Source: Bacilli bacterium
GTDB taxonomy: Bacteria; Bacillota_I; Bacilli_A; RFN20; CAG-449
NCBI GenBank assembly: GCA_900755065.1
Contig: CAAEFC010000012.1
Coordinates: 1 to 64,000 of the forward strand
DNA length: 64,000 nt
Direction: 5' to 3'
Part shown: one piece after another, positions 8,368 to 16,547 of the stretch
Layout of the letters: the number at the start of each line of letters is the position of its first letter
How positions within the stretch are numbered: position 1 is the first letter of the stretch
Notes under the pieces: generated by a model
The model's input: the letters and a program-made list of their open reading frames with translations, nothing else
Told to the model about the DNA's origin: nothing
The model's database searches: none
Position numbers and translations under genes: made by a program

Positions 8368-9039
8368 TCAAGACTCCCGTTCAATATACTTACTTGCTTC
8401 TTTAATGCTTAACCGATTTATTTTATCTTTATATTTACGGATAAAATCCGCTACCCAAGCGGGATTTGTTTTTGAATAGTCTCTCAAATCCCAACCGATT
8501 GCTTTATTGACAAAGAACTCATCGCTGCCAAAACTATTTAGGATAATCTGCTCCAATAATGGTGCGTCTGTTTGATCTTTCAAGCAAAGTTGATGCTCTA
8601 TTGCCGCTCTTTTTTCCAGATATTTTTACTATTCGACCAATTTATCATCAACTCTTTTACTCTTGTATCCCGTAAACCGACATCTCCGATTACTTTACAA
8701 AGAAAATCGATTGTATCCCACCAAGATTGATGAAGGATATCGTTTTCTATCTTTGGCATATCCTCGTAAAGGACATACTGCTTCATAGCAAGTAAATAGT
8801 CATCAGCCAAATAGTGAAATTCTCTATGCGGATCTTCATAGCATTGATCTAAAAACTTCCAATCTATCGTTTTTGTTTTCTTTTCCGACCGTATCAAATG
8901 ATTATAAATTTCTTTTCTTTTCGGCGTGGGGAGCCCATAAAAATGAAACCTGTTTCTCATATACTTCGACATCGCAATCGCATTTTCTTGATCTTCGTTT
9001 GATTCAAATCTTTTTTTTAATTTCTGAATACTTATCCAC
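8368..9039 (-). pseudogene. DNA alkylation repair protein (AlkD-like), broken by two homopolymer indels
   Basis: Three pieces in two frames together give one AlkD-like HEAT-repeat glycosylase. The middle piece carries AMSKYMRNRFHFYGLPTPKR, typical of the family N-terminus, and the last piece carries KAIGWDLRDYSKTNPAWV, the family C-terminal signature. A GTG at 9039 with GGGAG seven bases upstream starts a frame that meets the middle piece if one A is removed from an A8 run (9011-9018). The middle frame meets the last one if one A is added to an A6 run (8610-8615). The first and last pieces share a frame, so the two changes compensate. Either a decaying gene or two sequencing errors. Functional AlkD removes N3- and N7-alkylpurines from DNA. 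Confidence 0.75.
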
Positions 9040-9251
9040 CCTTTAACTCCCTTATTGAATTGTGCGAATTGCATATCCGACAAAAGAATACAATGAAACG
9101 CTCCATTATATCCCCTCACCCTTTTTGCCTAGTCCGGAATCAATTGGAACTGCTATTGACAAAAGGTACTTGAACGTGGAACAAAGACCTAAATCAGGAC
9201 TATCCGAAAAGACTCCGTGAACATCTAACTGACAAAAGATTACTATTTTCT

Positions 9252-9809
9252 TTATATTGCAGAATCGCTCAATTGAATAATTCTGTTTTTAAAACCGTTA
9301 TAATCCACGACATCTGGGTTAGAATAAAACAACATTGACTTTCTATGGTCCATAAAAACGAAAGTTCCGTCAACTAAAATGTAGAAATGAACAGTTGCAT
9401 CATTCTTTTCCGTATTAGAATTTATATATTTATAAGAAACTTCAACATCTATACCATTGAAAATCTTTATCATGAAATCTTCATATTCCGAACTTTCGCT
9501 ACTTACGGCATCATTTAAAGGTATGGTATCAAATATCGAAATCAAATTGTATGTCTGCTTCCCACTAAAAGTGTAAACATTGCTGCTTGAACCATGAAGC
9601 GAAATAAATCCGCAATTTGGATTCATATAATCAAATGTCATACTAGAACTTAAATCAATTACATCCATATAATAAATTTGAGTCGAGTTGCTTGTATCCT
9701 CCGTATTTTTTTCTTCACTTATTTGGTTATTTGCACAACTAACCCCTCCGAAACCAAAGAGAATCACCCCCAGCATCAATAATGATTTCATTGTTTTCTT
9801 TTTAAACAT
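9252..9809 (-). CDS. Lipoprotein of unknown function
   Basis: A 185-residue product with a basic N-terminus, hydrophobic core and lipobox GVSC (Cys25), so it should be anchored outside the membrane. The mature part starts with a Ser/Thr/Asn/Glu linker followed by a mixed beta-rich domain of about 140 residues ending near IIQLSDSAI. I recognise no family. It lies alone between two spacers of 130-220 bases in the AT-rich block, with no obvious operon partner. ATG at 9809 is used; an internal ATG at 9791 would also leave a complete signal peptide. Confidence 0.75.
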   Translation of the reverse strand: MFKKKTMKSLLMLGVILFGFGGVSCANNQISEEKNTEDTSNSTQIYYMDVIDLSSSMTFDYMNPNCGFISLHGSSSNVYTFSGKQTYNLISIFDTIPLNDAVSSESSEYEDFMIKIFNGIDVEVSYKYINSNTEKNDATVHFYILVDGTFVFMDHRKSMLFYSNPDVVDYNGFKNRIIQLSDSAI

Positions 9810-10029
9810 ATGACAAATGTCCCCCTATTTTCATTATATAAAATTGAAGTCAAACTTCCAGCAATTTTTTTGCTGTTTTCATGCTACATTCTCCATGCAA
9901 ATTAGATATTATCGATATTCCGTAAGCGTAAAAATAGCGCGCATTATTAAAAATAATTTTTTATTTGTTAGTTTTTTCTCATAACCATCAATGATATTTT
10001 TGTAGTCTATCGTTAGATTGAAATTGATT

Positions 10030-10329
10030 TTATTTTTTATTTTGCAAATCTTTGCACGTATCCATAATGATTTCTTTTACTGATTCCCGATTATCGATAT
10101 CCTCTACTAAGTACATAGGTTTTGCGCCATCGTAAGGGATAGATTCTTGCATATTAAACTTTTTATTGCTCTTAACGATTTTAACAAGTAACCTATTATC
10201 ATAGATGCCTCCGAATAAAACGCCATGATAATAAAGCAAATATTCGCCCATCATGAATTTACACATTATATTATCCAATAAACTGAGTTGCTCTAATACA
10301 AAATCTTTATATTCTTTCGTTGTAGCCAT
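10030..10329 (-). CDS. TfoX N-terminal-domain protein
   Basis: 99 residues from ATG 10329. ATTKEYKDFVLEQLSLLDNI, then FMMGEYLLYYHGVLFGGI and a later RLLVKIV match the small TfoX/Sxy N-terminal domain family (usual pattern: short helix, MFGGYGLY-like turn, beta-sheet). In gammaproteobacteria Sxy/TfoX activates competence with CRP, but stand-alone N-terminal domains are common in Firmicutes with no known role. GGGGGAG precedes the chosen start. Its gene is 43 bases after the PPOX-like gene on the same strand, so co-transcription is likely. Confidence 0.75.
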   Translation of the reverse strand: MATTKEYKDFVLEQLSLLDNIMCKFMMGEYLLYYHGVLFGGIYDNRLLVKIVKSNKKFNMQESIPYDGAKPMYLVEDIDNRESVKEIIMDTCKDLQNKK

Positions 10330-10372
10330 AGTATTGTCTCTCCCCCACACTTTTTTTAAAACGAAATCCGAA

Positions 10373-10792
10373 TTACTCTATATCGAAATTTTCTGTCTTT
10401 AAATCACAATAATATCGACCGCTTGTAGCAGTAAATTTTAAAACACAGTAGTCCGGATCTGTTACGCCTTTTTTATAAAACATTGTATCTCCTGTTTTCC
10501 AGATTCGATTTTTCGTTTCTTGGTCCGTTAATACTTCCATATTTCCTTTTAACATAACGCCGACATACTTCATTAGTCCTTTATGATAAAAGTATATACT
10601 CGCACTAGAATTTTTTTGATATTGCTTTACTCTCATAGAAAAAGTATTGGTAGAAAAATAAAATTCTTTTAATCCATTTCTCTTTCTGGGTTTTAGCATG
10701 GCTTTTACATTCGGATAGTTTTCATGATCCACCGAACATATAAAACTAACTTTTTGCTTATCGATAAACTTTTCAATTTTCTTTAAATCCAT
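10373..10792 (-). CDS. Pyridoxamine 5'-phosphate oxidase-like FMN-binding protein
   Basis: 139 residues with the split-barrel PPOX plan: SFICSVDHENYPNVKAMLKP at the start (first strands of the barrel), then EFYFSTNTFSMRVKQYQKN, where FMN phosphate is usually bound, and a closing YYCDLKT strand. Proteins of this size are annotated as general-stress or flavin-binding proteins rather than true PdxH. Cytoplasmic. It sits upstream of the TfoX-like gene inside the AT-rich block. Reaction unknown; a flavin or F420-type reductase is the family norm. Confidence 0.8.
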   Translation of the reverse strand: MDLKKIEKFIDKQKVSFICSVDHENYPNVKAMLKPRKRNGLKEFYFSTNTFSMRVKQYQKNSSASIYFYHKGLMKYVGVMLKGNMEVLTDQETKNRIWKTGDTMFYKKGVTDPDYCVLKFTATSGRYYCDLKTENFDIE

Positions 10793-10837
10793 AAAGCCTC
10801 ATCTCCTTTTCAGATACTCTTTTTAATTTATCAGATA

Positions 10838-12178
10838 TTACAGGAACATTGTCATATAAATTGGCAAACAAAGCAGTTCACCCTCTTTTCGTAGATCCTT
10901 TGTATACACTAAATATCTTTGTCCTGTTTTACCCGAAAACTTATTTGCAAAAGCATCGATAGATGCGTGTGTCTTATATCCTGATGATTTGACCTCAATC
11001 GGACATATTTTATTCCTATTCGCAATCAAAAAATCAATTTCATAGTTATGACTTGAATTTAGTTTAGGAAATGTATAGTAAAACAACTTATGCCCCGTTG
11101 CATATAACATTTGAGCGACCATATTCTCATACAAATATCCTAGATCGGTATCGAGTTTGTCACTCAAAAGTTTCTCATAGATTAGGTTTTCGGTAAAATC
11201 TTTATCCATAAACGCCAGCGTAGTAAATAATCCTGTATCGCCAACAAACAGTTTATATCTTCCGATATCTTCATGTAAGGACATTCCTGCACTTGGGTCG
11301 TTTGCATGATAAGCAATATTAACCGTTAAAGAATCTTTCATATCTGCAATGATTCCGAGTACACGATCCGGTTTTTCATTTGCTATGACGCTCGATACTT
11401 GATATCTTGATGCATTTTTTGCAAGTTCTGACGGAATAGCCGAAAACATCAATGAGGCTCTCCCTGTAGAATCTATTTTTCTAAAATCATCTTGATAGAG
11501 TTCTAGAATAGAGCGTTTCACCTGATCCACCTTGCTAAAATTATTTGTATCAATATATTCATTTACGGCTTGAGGCATCCCCCCAACCAACATATATAAT
11601 CGAAAGTCACGCATCATTCTACGATTGACATCATCACCTAATGGGAGTTTGTTTTCAAAAGCAGTTCGTAGCATAGGTATCATTACTTTATCTCCAAGTG
11701 CCCAACGAAACTCCTCGTAATCCATAGGAACCATTTCAATTCTTGTTTCTTCACTTGGAATAACGATATTCTCAACATTCTTTTTGATAGATAGTAACGA
11801 GCCAGTTTCAATATAATCATATCTTCCGTCTTTCACTAAATGCTTAATGGCCTGTCTGGCAAGAGGTTCTCGTTGAACTTCATCAAAAATAATAACGGAC
11901 TTCCTTTTTTCCAAATTCACATGATAAATCAGTTGAAGCCGCAAAAATAAATAATTCAAGTCCGATAAATCTTGAAATAAATAATGCACTTCCTTAGGTG
12001 CAATAGAAAAATCGATAAGGATATAACTCGAATACTCTTTTTGAGCAAATTCTTCTGCTATCGTGGATTTACCGACCCGTCTTGCACCTTTTATTAAAAG
12101 TGCTGTTTTTCCATTAGAATCTCTTTTCCAATCTAACATTTTTTGGTATATCTTTCGTTCAAAAATTCTTTTAACCAT
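10838..12178 (-). CDS. AAA ATPase with C-terminal DUF4143 nuclease-like domain
   Basis: 446 residues from ATG 12178 (GGGAG eight bases upstream). The ATPase part has Walker A GARRVGKST (31-39) and Walker B SVIIFDE (94-100), then a sensor-like SLLS element. The C-terminal 130 residues carry YEIDFLIANRNKICPIEVKS, a PD-(D/E)XK-like core (D, then E-V-K) typical of DUF4143. Such genes are common, mobile and often multicopy in gut bacteria; role unproven, with transposon-like or defence-related functions proposed. A longer reading from 12232 would begin inside the promoter, so it is rejected. Upstream lie three phased 14-bp repeats. Confidence 0.85.
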   Translation of the reverse strand: MVKRIFERKIYQKMLDWKRDSNGKTALLIKGARRVGKSTIAEEFAQKEYSSYILIDFSIAPKEVHYLFQDLSDLNYLFLRLQLIYHVNLEKRKSVIIFDEVQREPLARQAIKHLVKDGRYDYIETGSLLSIKKNVENIVIPSEETRIEMVPMDYEEFRWALGDKVMIPMLRTAFENKLPLGDDVNRRMMRDFRLYMLVGGMPQAVNEYIDTNNFSKVDQVKRSILELYQDDFRKIDSTGRASLMFSAIPSELAKNASRYQVSSVIANEKPDRVLGIIADMKDSLTVNIAYHANDPSAGMSLHEDIGRYKLFVGDTGLFTTLAFMDKDFTENLIYEKLLSDKLDTDLGYLYENMVAQMLYATGHKLFYYTFPKLNSSHNYEIDFLIANRNKICPIEVKSSGYKTHASIDAFANKFSGKTGQRYLVYTKDLRKEGELLCLPIYMTMFL

Positions 12179-12203
12179 CTTAATGTCTCCCGTATCCAAA
12201 ATT

Positions 12204-12232
12204 ATTATAGGATAATTTGCCGAAAATTTCAA
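12204..12232 (-). promoter_or_regulatory. Promoter of DUF4143 ATPase gene
   Basis: TTGAAA (12232-12227), 17-base spacer, TATAAT (12209-12204). The -35 hexamer is part of the first of three 14-bp repeats, so a protein bound to the repeats would compete with polymerase. Confidence 0.75.
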
Positions 12233-12297
12233 TTTTTATAATTGCATATATGCCGAAAATTTCAAAATATAAAAACGCTATTTTGCCGAAAATTTCA
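12218..12297. repeat. Three 14-bp direct repeats spaced exactly 33 bp
   Basis: TGCCGAAAATTTCA occurs at 12218-12231, 12251-12264 and 12284-12297, perfectly conserved while the spacers differ. 33 bp is close to three helical turns, so proteins bound to each copy would face the same side of DNA. Confidence 0.85.
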
Positions 12298-12364
12298 TTT
12301 TTTGCAAGTCAGTGGATTTTATAAAAAATCCTCGATTTTTTTGTATCAAATCTGTATCACTTTC

Positions 12365-12400
12365 AGAAAAAAACGTATATATACAAAGTATATATACGTT
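12365..12400 (-). terminator. ssrA terminator
   Basis: A perfect 13-bp stem AACGTATATATAC / GTATATATACGTT with a 3-base loop, followed on the minus strand by seven T residues, 11 bases after the tmRNA CCA end. Confidence 0.88.
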
Positions 12401-12410
12401 AATCGCCTTT

Positions 12411-12785
12411 TGGTGGAGATGAGGAGAATCGAACTCCTGTCCGAAACAGATCCCATATAAGCCCCTACAGTTTAGTCAGCCATGCGCCTTCATCAGGAGC
12501 GGGATCGGCTGACGGATCGACTCCTGACTAACCTATGCTGTTTTCGAATCCGCCTTATAGATATCGACGGACCTTATTCTCTGAATCTTACACCTGTCCG
12601 CGACCCAGAGACCCGATCGCGGAAGATGCCTCGCATTCCCGATACGGGAACATCATCGATGGCTTAAACTAGCAAGCTGCGTAGGAAAGTTGAGATCTGT
12701 TGCCAGATATTGTTTTTTGGTCTTTGACGCGACCACCCGACTGCGCCTTATACCTTACCTGTCCCGTCGAAACCGGAACATCCCC
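12411..12785 (-). ncRNA. ssrA: tmRNA (transfer-messenger RNA)
   Basis: About 375 bases. The 5' end GGGGATGTTCCGGTTTCGAC (from 12785) is the classic tmRNA start. The 3' end has the T-arm GGAGTTCGATTCTCC and an encoded CCA (TGG at 12411-12413). GGGGATG pairs with CATCTCC to form the acceptor stem, one pair being G-U. tmRNA rescues ribosomes stalled on broken mRNA with SmpB, whose gene is at 32.5 kb. The tag frame lies near 12710-12665; a reading GNRSQLSYAAC ending in TAG is possible but does not end in the usual ALAA, so I do not assign it firmly. Confidence 0.93.
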
Positions 12786-12865
12786 AAGTTGCATAGAGCA
12801 TTATCACTATACCACGAATAGTTTATGCCTTCAAGCCCCTTTTTTTCCTTTTTCGCGGCAAAAGA

Positions 12866-12895
12866 TGGAAAAAAGGAGAGATTTCTCCCTCCTTT
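12866..12895 (-). terminator. mscL terminator
   Basis: AAAGGAG / CTCCTTT stem with an inner GAGA/TCTC extension, followed on the minus strand by a T-run. Confidence 0.7.
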
Positions 12896-12914
12896 CGATT
12901 CGATTTTTCTCTGT

Positions 12915-13517
12915 TTATTTCTTGGCCAGCAGATCTCTGATTTCCAAAAGCAGAGACTCCGTGGTTGGTTTTGCCGCTTCGGCTTCCGCTAAAAGGCGCG
13001 CTGCTTCCGCTTCTTTGGCTTTCTGTTCCGCTTCGGCGCATTCTCTTTCTTCTTCCGCTTTCAGGAATTGCACTTCTTTCTTGGAAAGTTTTCTTCCCTT
13101 TTGCTGTTTGTACTCGATGCGCAATTTCATGTCTTTCAGGTTTTTCCCCGAATCCGATAAGGTATTTAATGCCTTAACGATGCAGAAAAGGACGAAGGCG
13201 ATCAAAATAAAATTGATGATCGCGTTGATGAACGCCCCCCAGTCGATATAGATCGATTGACTCAGATCGACCGTTTTGACCATAACGCCGTTGACTTCGG
13301 TTTCCACTTCGACTTTTTTCAGATAGGTGAAAACCTCACTGAGGGAATTCTGCCCCAGAATCAACGCCAGCACCCAGTTGATGATCGGTTTGAGAATGTG
13401 ATCGCTCAGCGCCGTAACGATCGCGGTAAACGCGCCGCCGACGATCACACCGACGGCCATGTCCATGACATTCCCCCGAGTGATGAAAGTCTTGAATTCT
13501 TTAAAAAATTTCTTCAT
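12915..13517 (-). CDS. mscL: Large-conductance mechanosensitive channel MscL with extended C-terminus
   Basis: 200 residues; the usual length is 120-150. The N-terminal amphipathic helix and first pore helix read FKTFITRGNVMDMAVGVIVG, a near-perfect MscL signature, and the second membrane helix follows at about 95-117. MscL opens a wide nonselective pore when osmotic downshock stretches the membrane. After the second helix an Ala/Glu/Lys-rich stretch of about 60 residues (EEERECAEAEQKAKEAEAA and onward) predicts a long cytoplasmic coiled coil, then TTESLLLEIRDLLAKK, the usual last helical bundle. Monocistronic. Start backed by AGAGGA. Confidence 0.92.
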   Translation of the reverse strand: MKKFFKEFKTFITRGNVMDMAVGVIVGGAFTAIVTALSDHILKPIINWVLALILGQNSLSEVFTYLKKVEVETEVNGVMVKTVDLSQSIYIDWGAFINAIINFILIAFVLFCIVKALNTLSDSGKNLKDMKLRIEYKQQKGRKLSKKEVQFLKAEEERECAEAEQKAKEAEAARLLAEAEAAKPTTESLLLEIRDLLAKK

Positions 13518-13681
13518 TTTCTTATATCCTCTTTCCGAAAGTATTGTACATCATTTCCATGCGCAAACAAATACTATCCCGACGAGTTTTTTGAAAAAAA
13601 TCAAAAAAACAGTCGATGAAAGCATTTTCAATCCGTTTTTCCTTTGACCTTTTTAAAAAAAGATGCACATTTTTTTGTTTG

Positions 13682-13690
13682 TGTTATAAT
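13682..13690 (+). promoter_or_regulatory. Extended -10 promoter of hpt
   Basis: TGTTATAAT: TG one base before a perfect TATAAT (13685-13690), 30 bases before the hpt ATG. No good -35 at the right distance, consistent with an extended -10 promoter. Confidence 0.6.
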
Positions 13691-13719
13691 GAATAGCATC
13701 ACCGGACAAGGAGATCAGA

Positions 13720-14283
13720 ATGCGAAAAATAGTTTTAACCGAGGAAGAAATTCACTCTATTTGCAGACTCATCGGACAGCAAATTTCCACCCGTTATCGT
13801 TTCAACGATCACCCTCCCGTTTTGGTTGGAGTGATGAAAGGCGCGGTTCCTTTTCTGATGGATCTTGTTCAGGAAATCGACATTCCGTTACAATACGACT
13901 TCGTTCAGGTCAGCAGTTACAACGGCACCGAATCGACCGGGACGGTCGTCCTGAAAAGCGACGTGACCCTCGATATCCGCGATCGGGATATCGTCATCGT
14001 CGAAGACATTGTCGACTCCGGCATTTCGATGGTCTATCTGGTCGATCATCTCACAAAGAAATACCAGCCGAAATCGATCGTTACCGTCGCGCTTCTAGAC
14101 AAGAAGTGCAACCGCAAGGTTCCGTTTGAACTGGATTACTGCGGAAAAGAAGTCGGCGAAGGATTTCTGATGGGTTACGGTCTGGACTATCACGACCTTT
14201 ATCGCAACACCAAATACGTCTTTATTCCCGATCAGGAAGAAATCGATTCGTGGAATCGGATTCTGAACCTTCCGTCGGATTGA
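13720..14283 (+). CDS. hpt: Hypoxanthine(-guanine) phosphoribosyltransferase
   Basis: 187 residues, normal length. The PRPP-binding motif IVIVEDIVDSG (91-101) has the two adjacent acidic residues and small residues of type I phosphoribosyltransferases. GVMKGAVPF (37-45) forms the pyrophosphate loop and the C-terminal VGEGFLMGYGLDY region binds the purine. It salvages hypoxanthine or guanine to IMP or GMP in the cytoplasm. GGAG precedes the ATG. Converges on tyrS with a terminator between them. Confidence 0.93.
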   Translation: MRKIVLTEEEIHSICRLIGQQISTRYRFNDHPPVLVGVMKGAVPFLMDLVQEIDIPLQYDFVQVSSYNGTESTGTVVLKSDVTLDIRDRDIVIVEDIVDSGISMVYLVDHLTKKYQPKSIVTVALLDKKCNRKVPFELDYCGKEVGEGFLMGYGLDYHDLYRNTKYVFIPDQEEIDSWNRILNLPSD

Positions 14284-14285
14284 AA

Positions 14286-14311
14286 CCGTAGGCTTTGCCT
14301 GCGGCTTTTTT
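14286..14311 (+). terminator. hpt terminator
   Basis: CCGTAGGC / GCCTGCGG stem (one G-T pair), 3-base loop, then six T residues. It overlaps the last two bases of convergent tyrS. Confidence 0.82.
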
Positions 14312-15533
14312 ATTTCGCCGCGGCAACCTTTTTGAAACTCTTTTTCCCTTTTCGGACGACAAAAGTCTTTTCGATCGATTCCGGAGAAATCTTCGCTTTC
14401 GGGTCGGTGATTTTTTCTCCGTCGATGCTGATTCCGCCTTGTTCGACATTTCTTCTGGCATCTCCTCTGGACGAAGCGAGTTCGCACCGGATCAAAAGAT
14501 CGCAGAGATCGATCCCGTCGCTTCCGATCTCCGACAGATTCAAATACACCGTCGGAATCTCCGCCTGTTCGCCGTTTCCGAACAACGCGCGCGAAGCGTC
14601 AAGCGCTTGTCTGGCTTTTTCTTCGCCGTGAATCAACTTCGTCAGTTCGTAGGCCAGGATTTCTTTTGCTTTATTCAATTGCGCGCCTTCCCAGCGTTCC
14701 ATTTCGCGGATTTCTTCGATCGGCACGAATGTCAGGACTTTCAGGCACTTGACGACATCTTTGTCATCGGTATTCCGCCAGTACTGGAAGAATTCGTATG
14801 GCGTCGTCTTGTTTTCGTCGAGCCAGACCGCGCCCGAAGACGTTTTTCCCATTTTCTTTCCTTCGCTGTTGAGAAGGAGATTGATCGTCAGAGCATGCGA
14901 ATCTTTTCCGGTCTTCTTCCGGATCAGTTCCGTGCCGCCCAGCATATTCGACCATTGATCGTCGCCGCCGAATTCGAGGTTGCACCCGTAATGAGTGAAC
15001 AGATAGTAAAAATCGTAGGATTGCATGATCATGTAGTTGAATTCCAGAAAAGTCAACCCTCGTTCCATTCTTTGCTTGTAGCATTCCGCGCTCAGCATCT
15101 TGTTCACCGAGAAACAACTTCCGACATCGCGGATAAAGTCGATGTAGTTCAGGTTTTCCAGCCAGTCGGCGTTATTTAGCAAAAGCGCCTTTCCGTTTGA
15201 AAAGTCGATGAAGCGTTCCATCTGTTTCCGGAAACAGGCGATGTTGTGCGCGATGTCTTCCTTGCTCAGCATCTTCCTCAGATCGTTTCTCCCGGTAGGA
15301 TCGCCGATCAGCCCGGTTCCTCCGCCCATGACGGCGATCGGTTTGTTTCCCGCCATCTGCAAGCGTTTCATCAAGGACAGCGTCATAAAATGCCCGACGT
15401 GCAGGCTGTCCGCAGTCGGATCGAACCCGATGTAAAACGTCGCTTTCCCCGCGTTGACCAGTTTTCTGATTTCTTCCTCGTCGGTCGTCTGGGCGATCAG
15501 ACCCCGTTCCTGCAATTCTTCGTAAACTCCCAT
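14310..15533 (-). CDS. tyrS: Tyrosyl-tRNA synthetase
   Basis: 407 residues from ATG 15533 (GGGAGGAG six bases upstream). Class I signatures are present: HVGH (45-48, the HIGH motif) in GFDPTADSLHVGH, and KMGKTSSGAVW (the KMSKS loop). The C-terminal 70 residues (LCDLLIRCELASSRGDARR) form an S4 RNA-binding domain that holds the tRNA. It charges tRNA-Tyr. It is preceded by a T-box leader, so expression rises when uncharged tRNA-Tyr accumulates. The longer frame beginning at 15569 lies inside the T-box terminator and is not a plausible start. Confidence 0.95.
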   Translation of the reverse strand: MGVYEELQERGLIAQTTDEEEIRKLVNAGKATFYIGFDPTADSLHVGHFMTLSLMKRLQMAGNKPIAVMGGGTGLIGDPTGRNDLRKMLSKEDIAHNIACFRKQMERFIDFSNGKALLLNNADWLENLNYIDFIRDVGSCFSVNKMLSAECYKQRMERGLTFLEFNYMIMQSYDFYYLFTHYGCNLEFGGDDQWSNMLGGTELIRKKTGKDSHALTINLLLNSEGKKMGKTSSGAVWLDENKTTPYEFFQYWRNTDDKDVVKCLKVLTFVPIEEIREMERWEGAQLNKAKEILAYELTKLIHGEEKARQALDASRALFGNGEQAEIPTVYLNLSEIGSDGIDLCDLLIRCELASSRGDARRNVEQGGISIDGEKITDPKAKISPESIEKTFVVRKGKKSFKKVAAAK

Positions 15534-15550
15534 TTTTTTCTCCTCCCAAT

Positions 15551-15802
15551 AAAAAACGTCCCCGAACATAAGGACGAAATTTTCGTGTTACCACCTTACT
15601 TCGCCGTCCGCTCGCGCGAACGACCTCAGCGAGTCGTTGACTCATACGATAACGGGTATCAGCCGTCGGAATCTACTCTTCGTTCGATTCCGCTCTCGAA
15701 GGCGTATTCGCGATCCGATCATCGTGCCTTTCACCGTCCGGCACTTCTCTGAAATGCTCCGAATCCTTACTTTTCCTTCTCGTCGATTTCCATATATATA
15801 TA
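15551..15802 (-). promoter_or_regulatory. Tyrosine T-box riboswitch
   Basis: On the minus strand, stem I ends in GAATACGCC with specifier codon TAC (Tyr) at 15706-15704. The T-box core is AAGGTGGTAACACG, whose TGGT bulge suits the A discriminator of tRNA-Tyr. It is followed by terminator CGTCC...GGACG plus six T (15576-15551). Uncharged tRNA-Tyr would stabilise the antiterminator and switch tyrS on. Confidence 0.92.
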
Positions 15803-15808
15803 TACGTT

Positions 15809-15836
15809 ATTTTACCGCAAAACGCTCTTTTGTCAA
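15809..15836 (-). promoter_or_regulatory. tyrS T-box promoter
   Basis: TTGACA (15836-15831), 16-base spacer, TAAAAT (15814-15809). The TGA inside the -35 box is the stop codon of the upstream DUF402 gene. Confidence 0.8.
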
Positions 15837-16399
15837 TCTTTTTTCTCGTTCATCAGATGATTTTCCTGCTGGTCTTTCATTTCGGTAAACCGCGCATAGT
15901 ATTTTCTCATCGCCTCGTCGTCGAACGGAAAAAGTCCTTCGCTCATCAGCACTTTGCACTTTTCGTTCGCGTGTTTGACCACGATGTCCAGATCAGCGGA
16001 ATAGGCGTACTTTTTCCGATGATACTCGTACTCTTTCCGATCCAATTCGATGATATTCTTATCCGGCATCAGTTTCAGATCCAGATCGTAATCGATGTAC
16101 TTGATGCAATCCCGGTCGATCAAAGACGGAGAAGCGATATTGCAATAGTAGATAATCGCGTTTTTTTTGAACATCGCGACCAGATTGTACCATTCGTGAA
16201 AGAAAAAGACCGATACGGCCGGTTCTCTCGTATACCATCGCCGACCGTCGCTTTCGATGACTTTGGTGCAGTTGGAAACGATGACGATTCTTTCGTCGGT
16301 CGCTTCGACGACCATCGCGGTATCCCACGTGCGGTGCAAAGTGCGATCGTGCTTGTAACTCTGCACGTGAATCCATTTGCCGACATAATCGCGATTCAT
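15833..16399 (-). CDS. DUF402 protein, probable nucleoside tri/diphosphatase
   Basis: 188 residues from ATG 16399. GKWIHVQSYKHDRTLHRTWD, VSVFFFHEWYNLVAMFKKN, the DLDLKLMPD strand and EYEYHRKKYAYS are characteristic of the DUF402 family, whose S. aureus member hydrolyses nucleoside tri- and diphosphates using conserved acidic residues. Cytoplasmic. The gene stops exactly in the -35 box of the tyrS promoter, so the two genes are packed but separately controlled. A GTG at 16414 is an alternative start; the ATG is preferred because the conserved part begins there. Confidence 0.82.
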   Translation of the reverse strand: MNRDYVGKWIHVQSYKHDRTLHRTWDTAMVVEATDERIVIVSNCTKVIESDGRRWYTREPAVSVFFFHEWYNLVAMFKKNAIIYYCNIASPSLIDRDCIKYIDYDLDLKLMPDKNIIELDRKEYEYHRKKYAYSADLDIVVKHANEKCKVLMSEGLFPFDDEAMRKYYARFTEMKDQQENHLMNEKKD

Positions 16400-16547
16400 C
16401 TTCCTCACCTGCACTTTCCGTTTCTATGATTATAGCAAATCGACCGTCGCTTTTAAATAATCTTGCCCGTTTCGGTCGAATTTGTCCGCCGGTAATCCGT
16501 TGATAGAGCGGCTTGCCCTTTGGTCTAGAAAAAAAGAAGAATCTCCC

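Larger units (their letters stand above)
8341..12410. other. AT-rich accessory block abutting ssrA
   Basis: Base composition falls visibly relative to both flanks, and all five genes here lie on the minus strand and have AT-rich codons. The block ends at the 3' end of ssrA, a frequent integration site for mobile DNA. I found no integrase and no clear second copy of the ssrA 3' end at the left border, so mobility is inferred from composition and position only. Confidence 0.5.

Noticed and set aside
9155..9245. Two copies of TGACAAAAG(G/A) near 9157 and 9230
   Set aside because: Short, imperfect and AT-rich; no promoter partner or stem.
12242..12460. Small plus-strand frame running into the ssrA 3' end
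   Set aside because: Crosses the repeats, the terminator and the tmRNA T-arm; no start signal.
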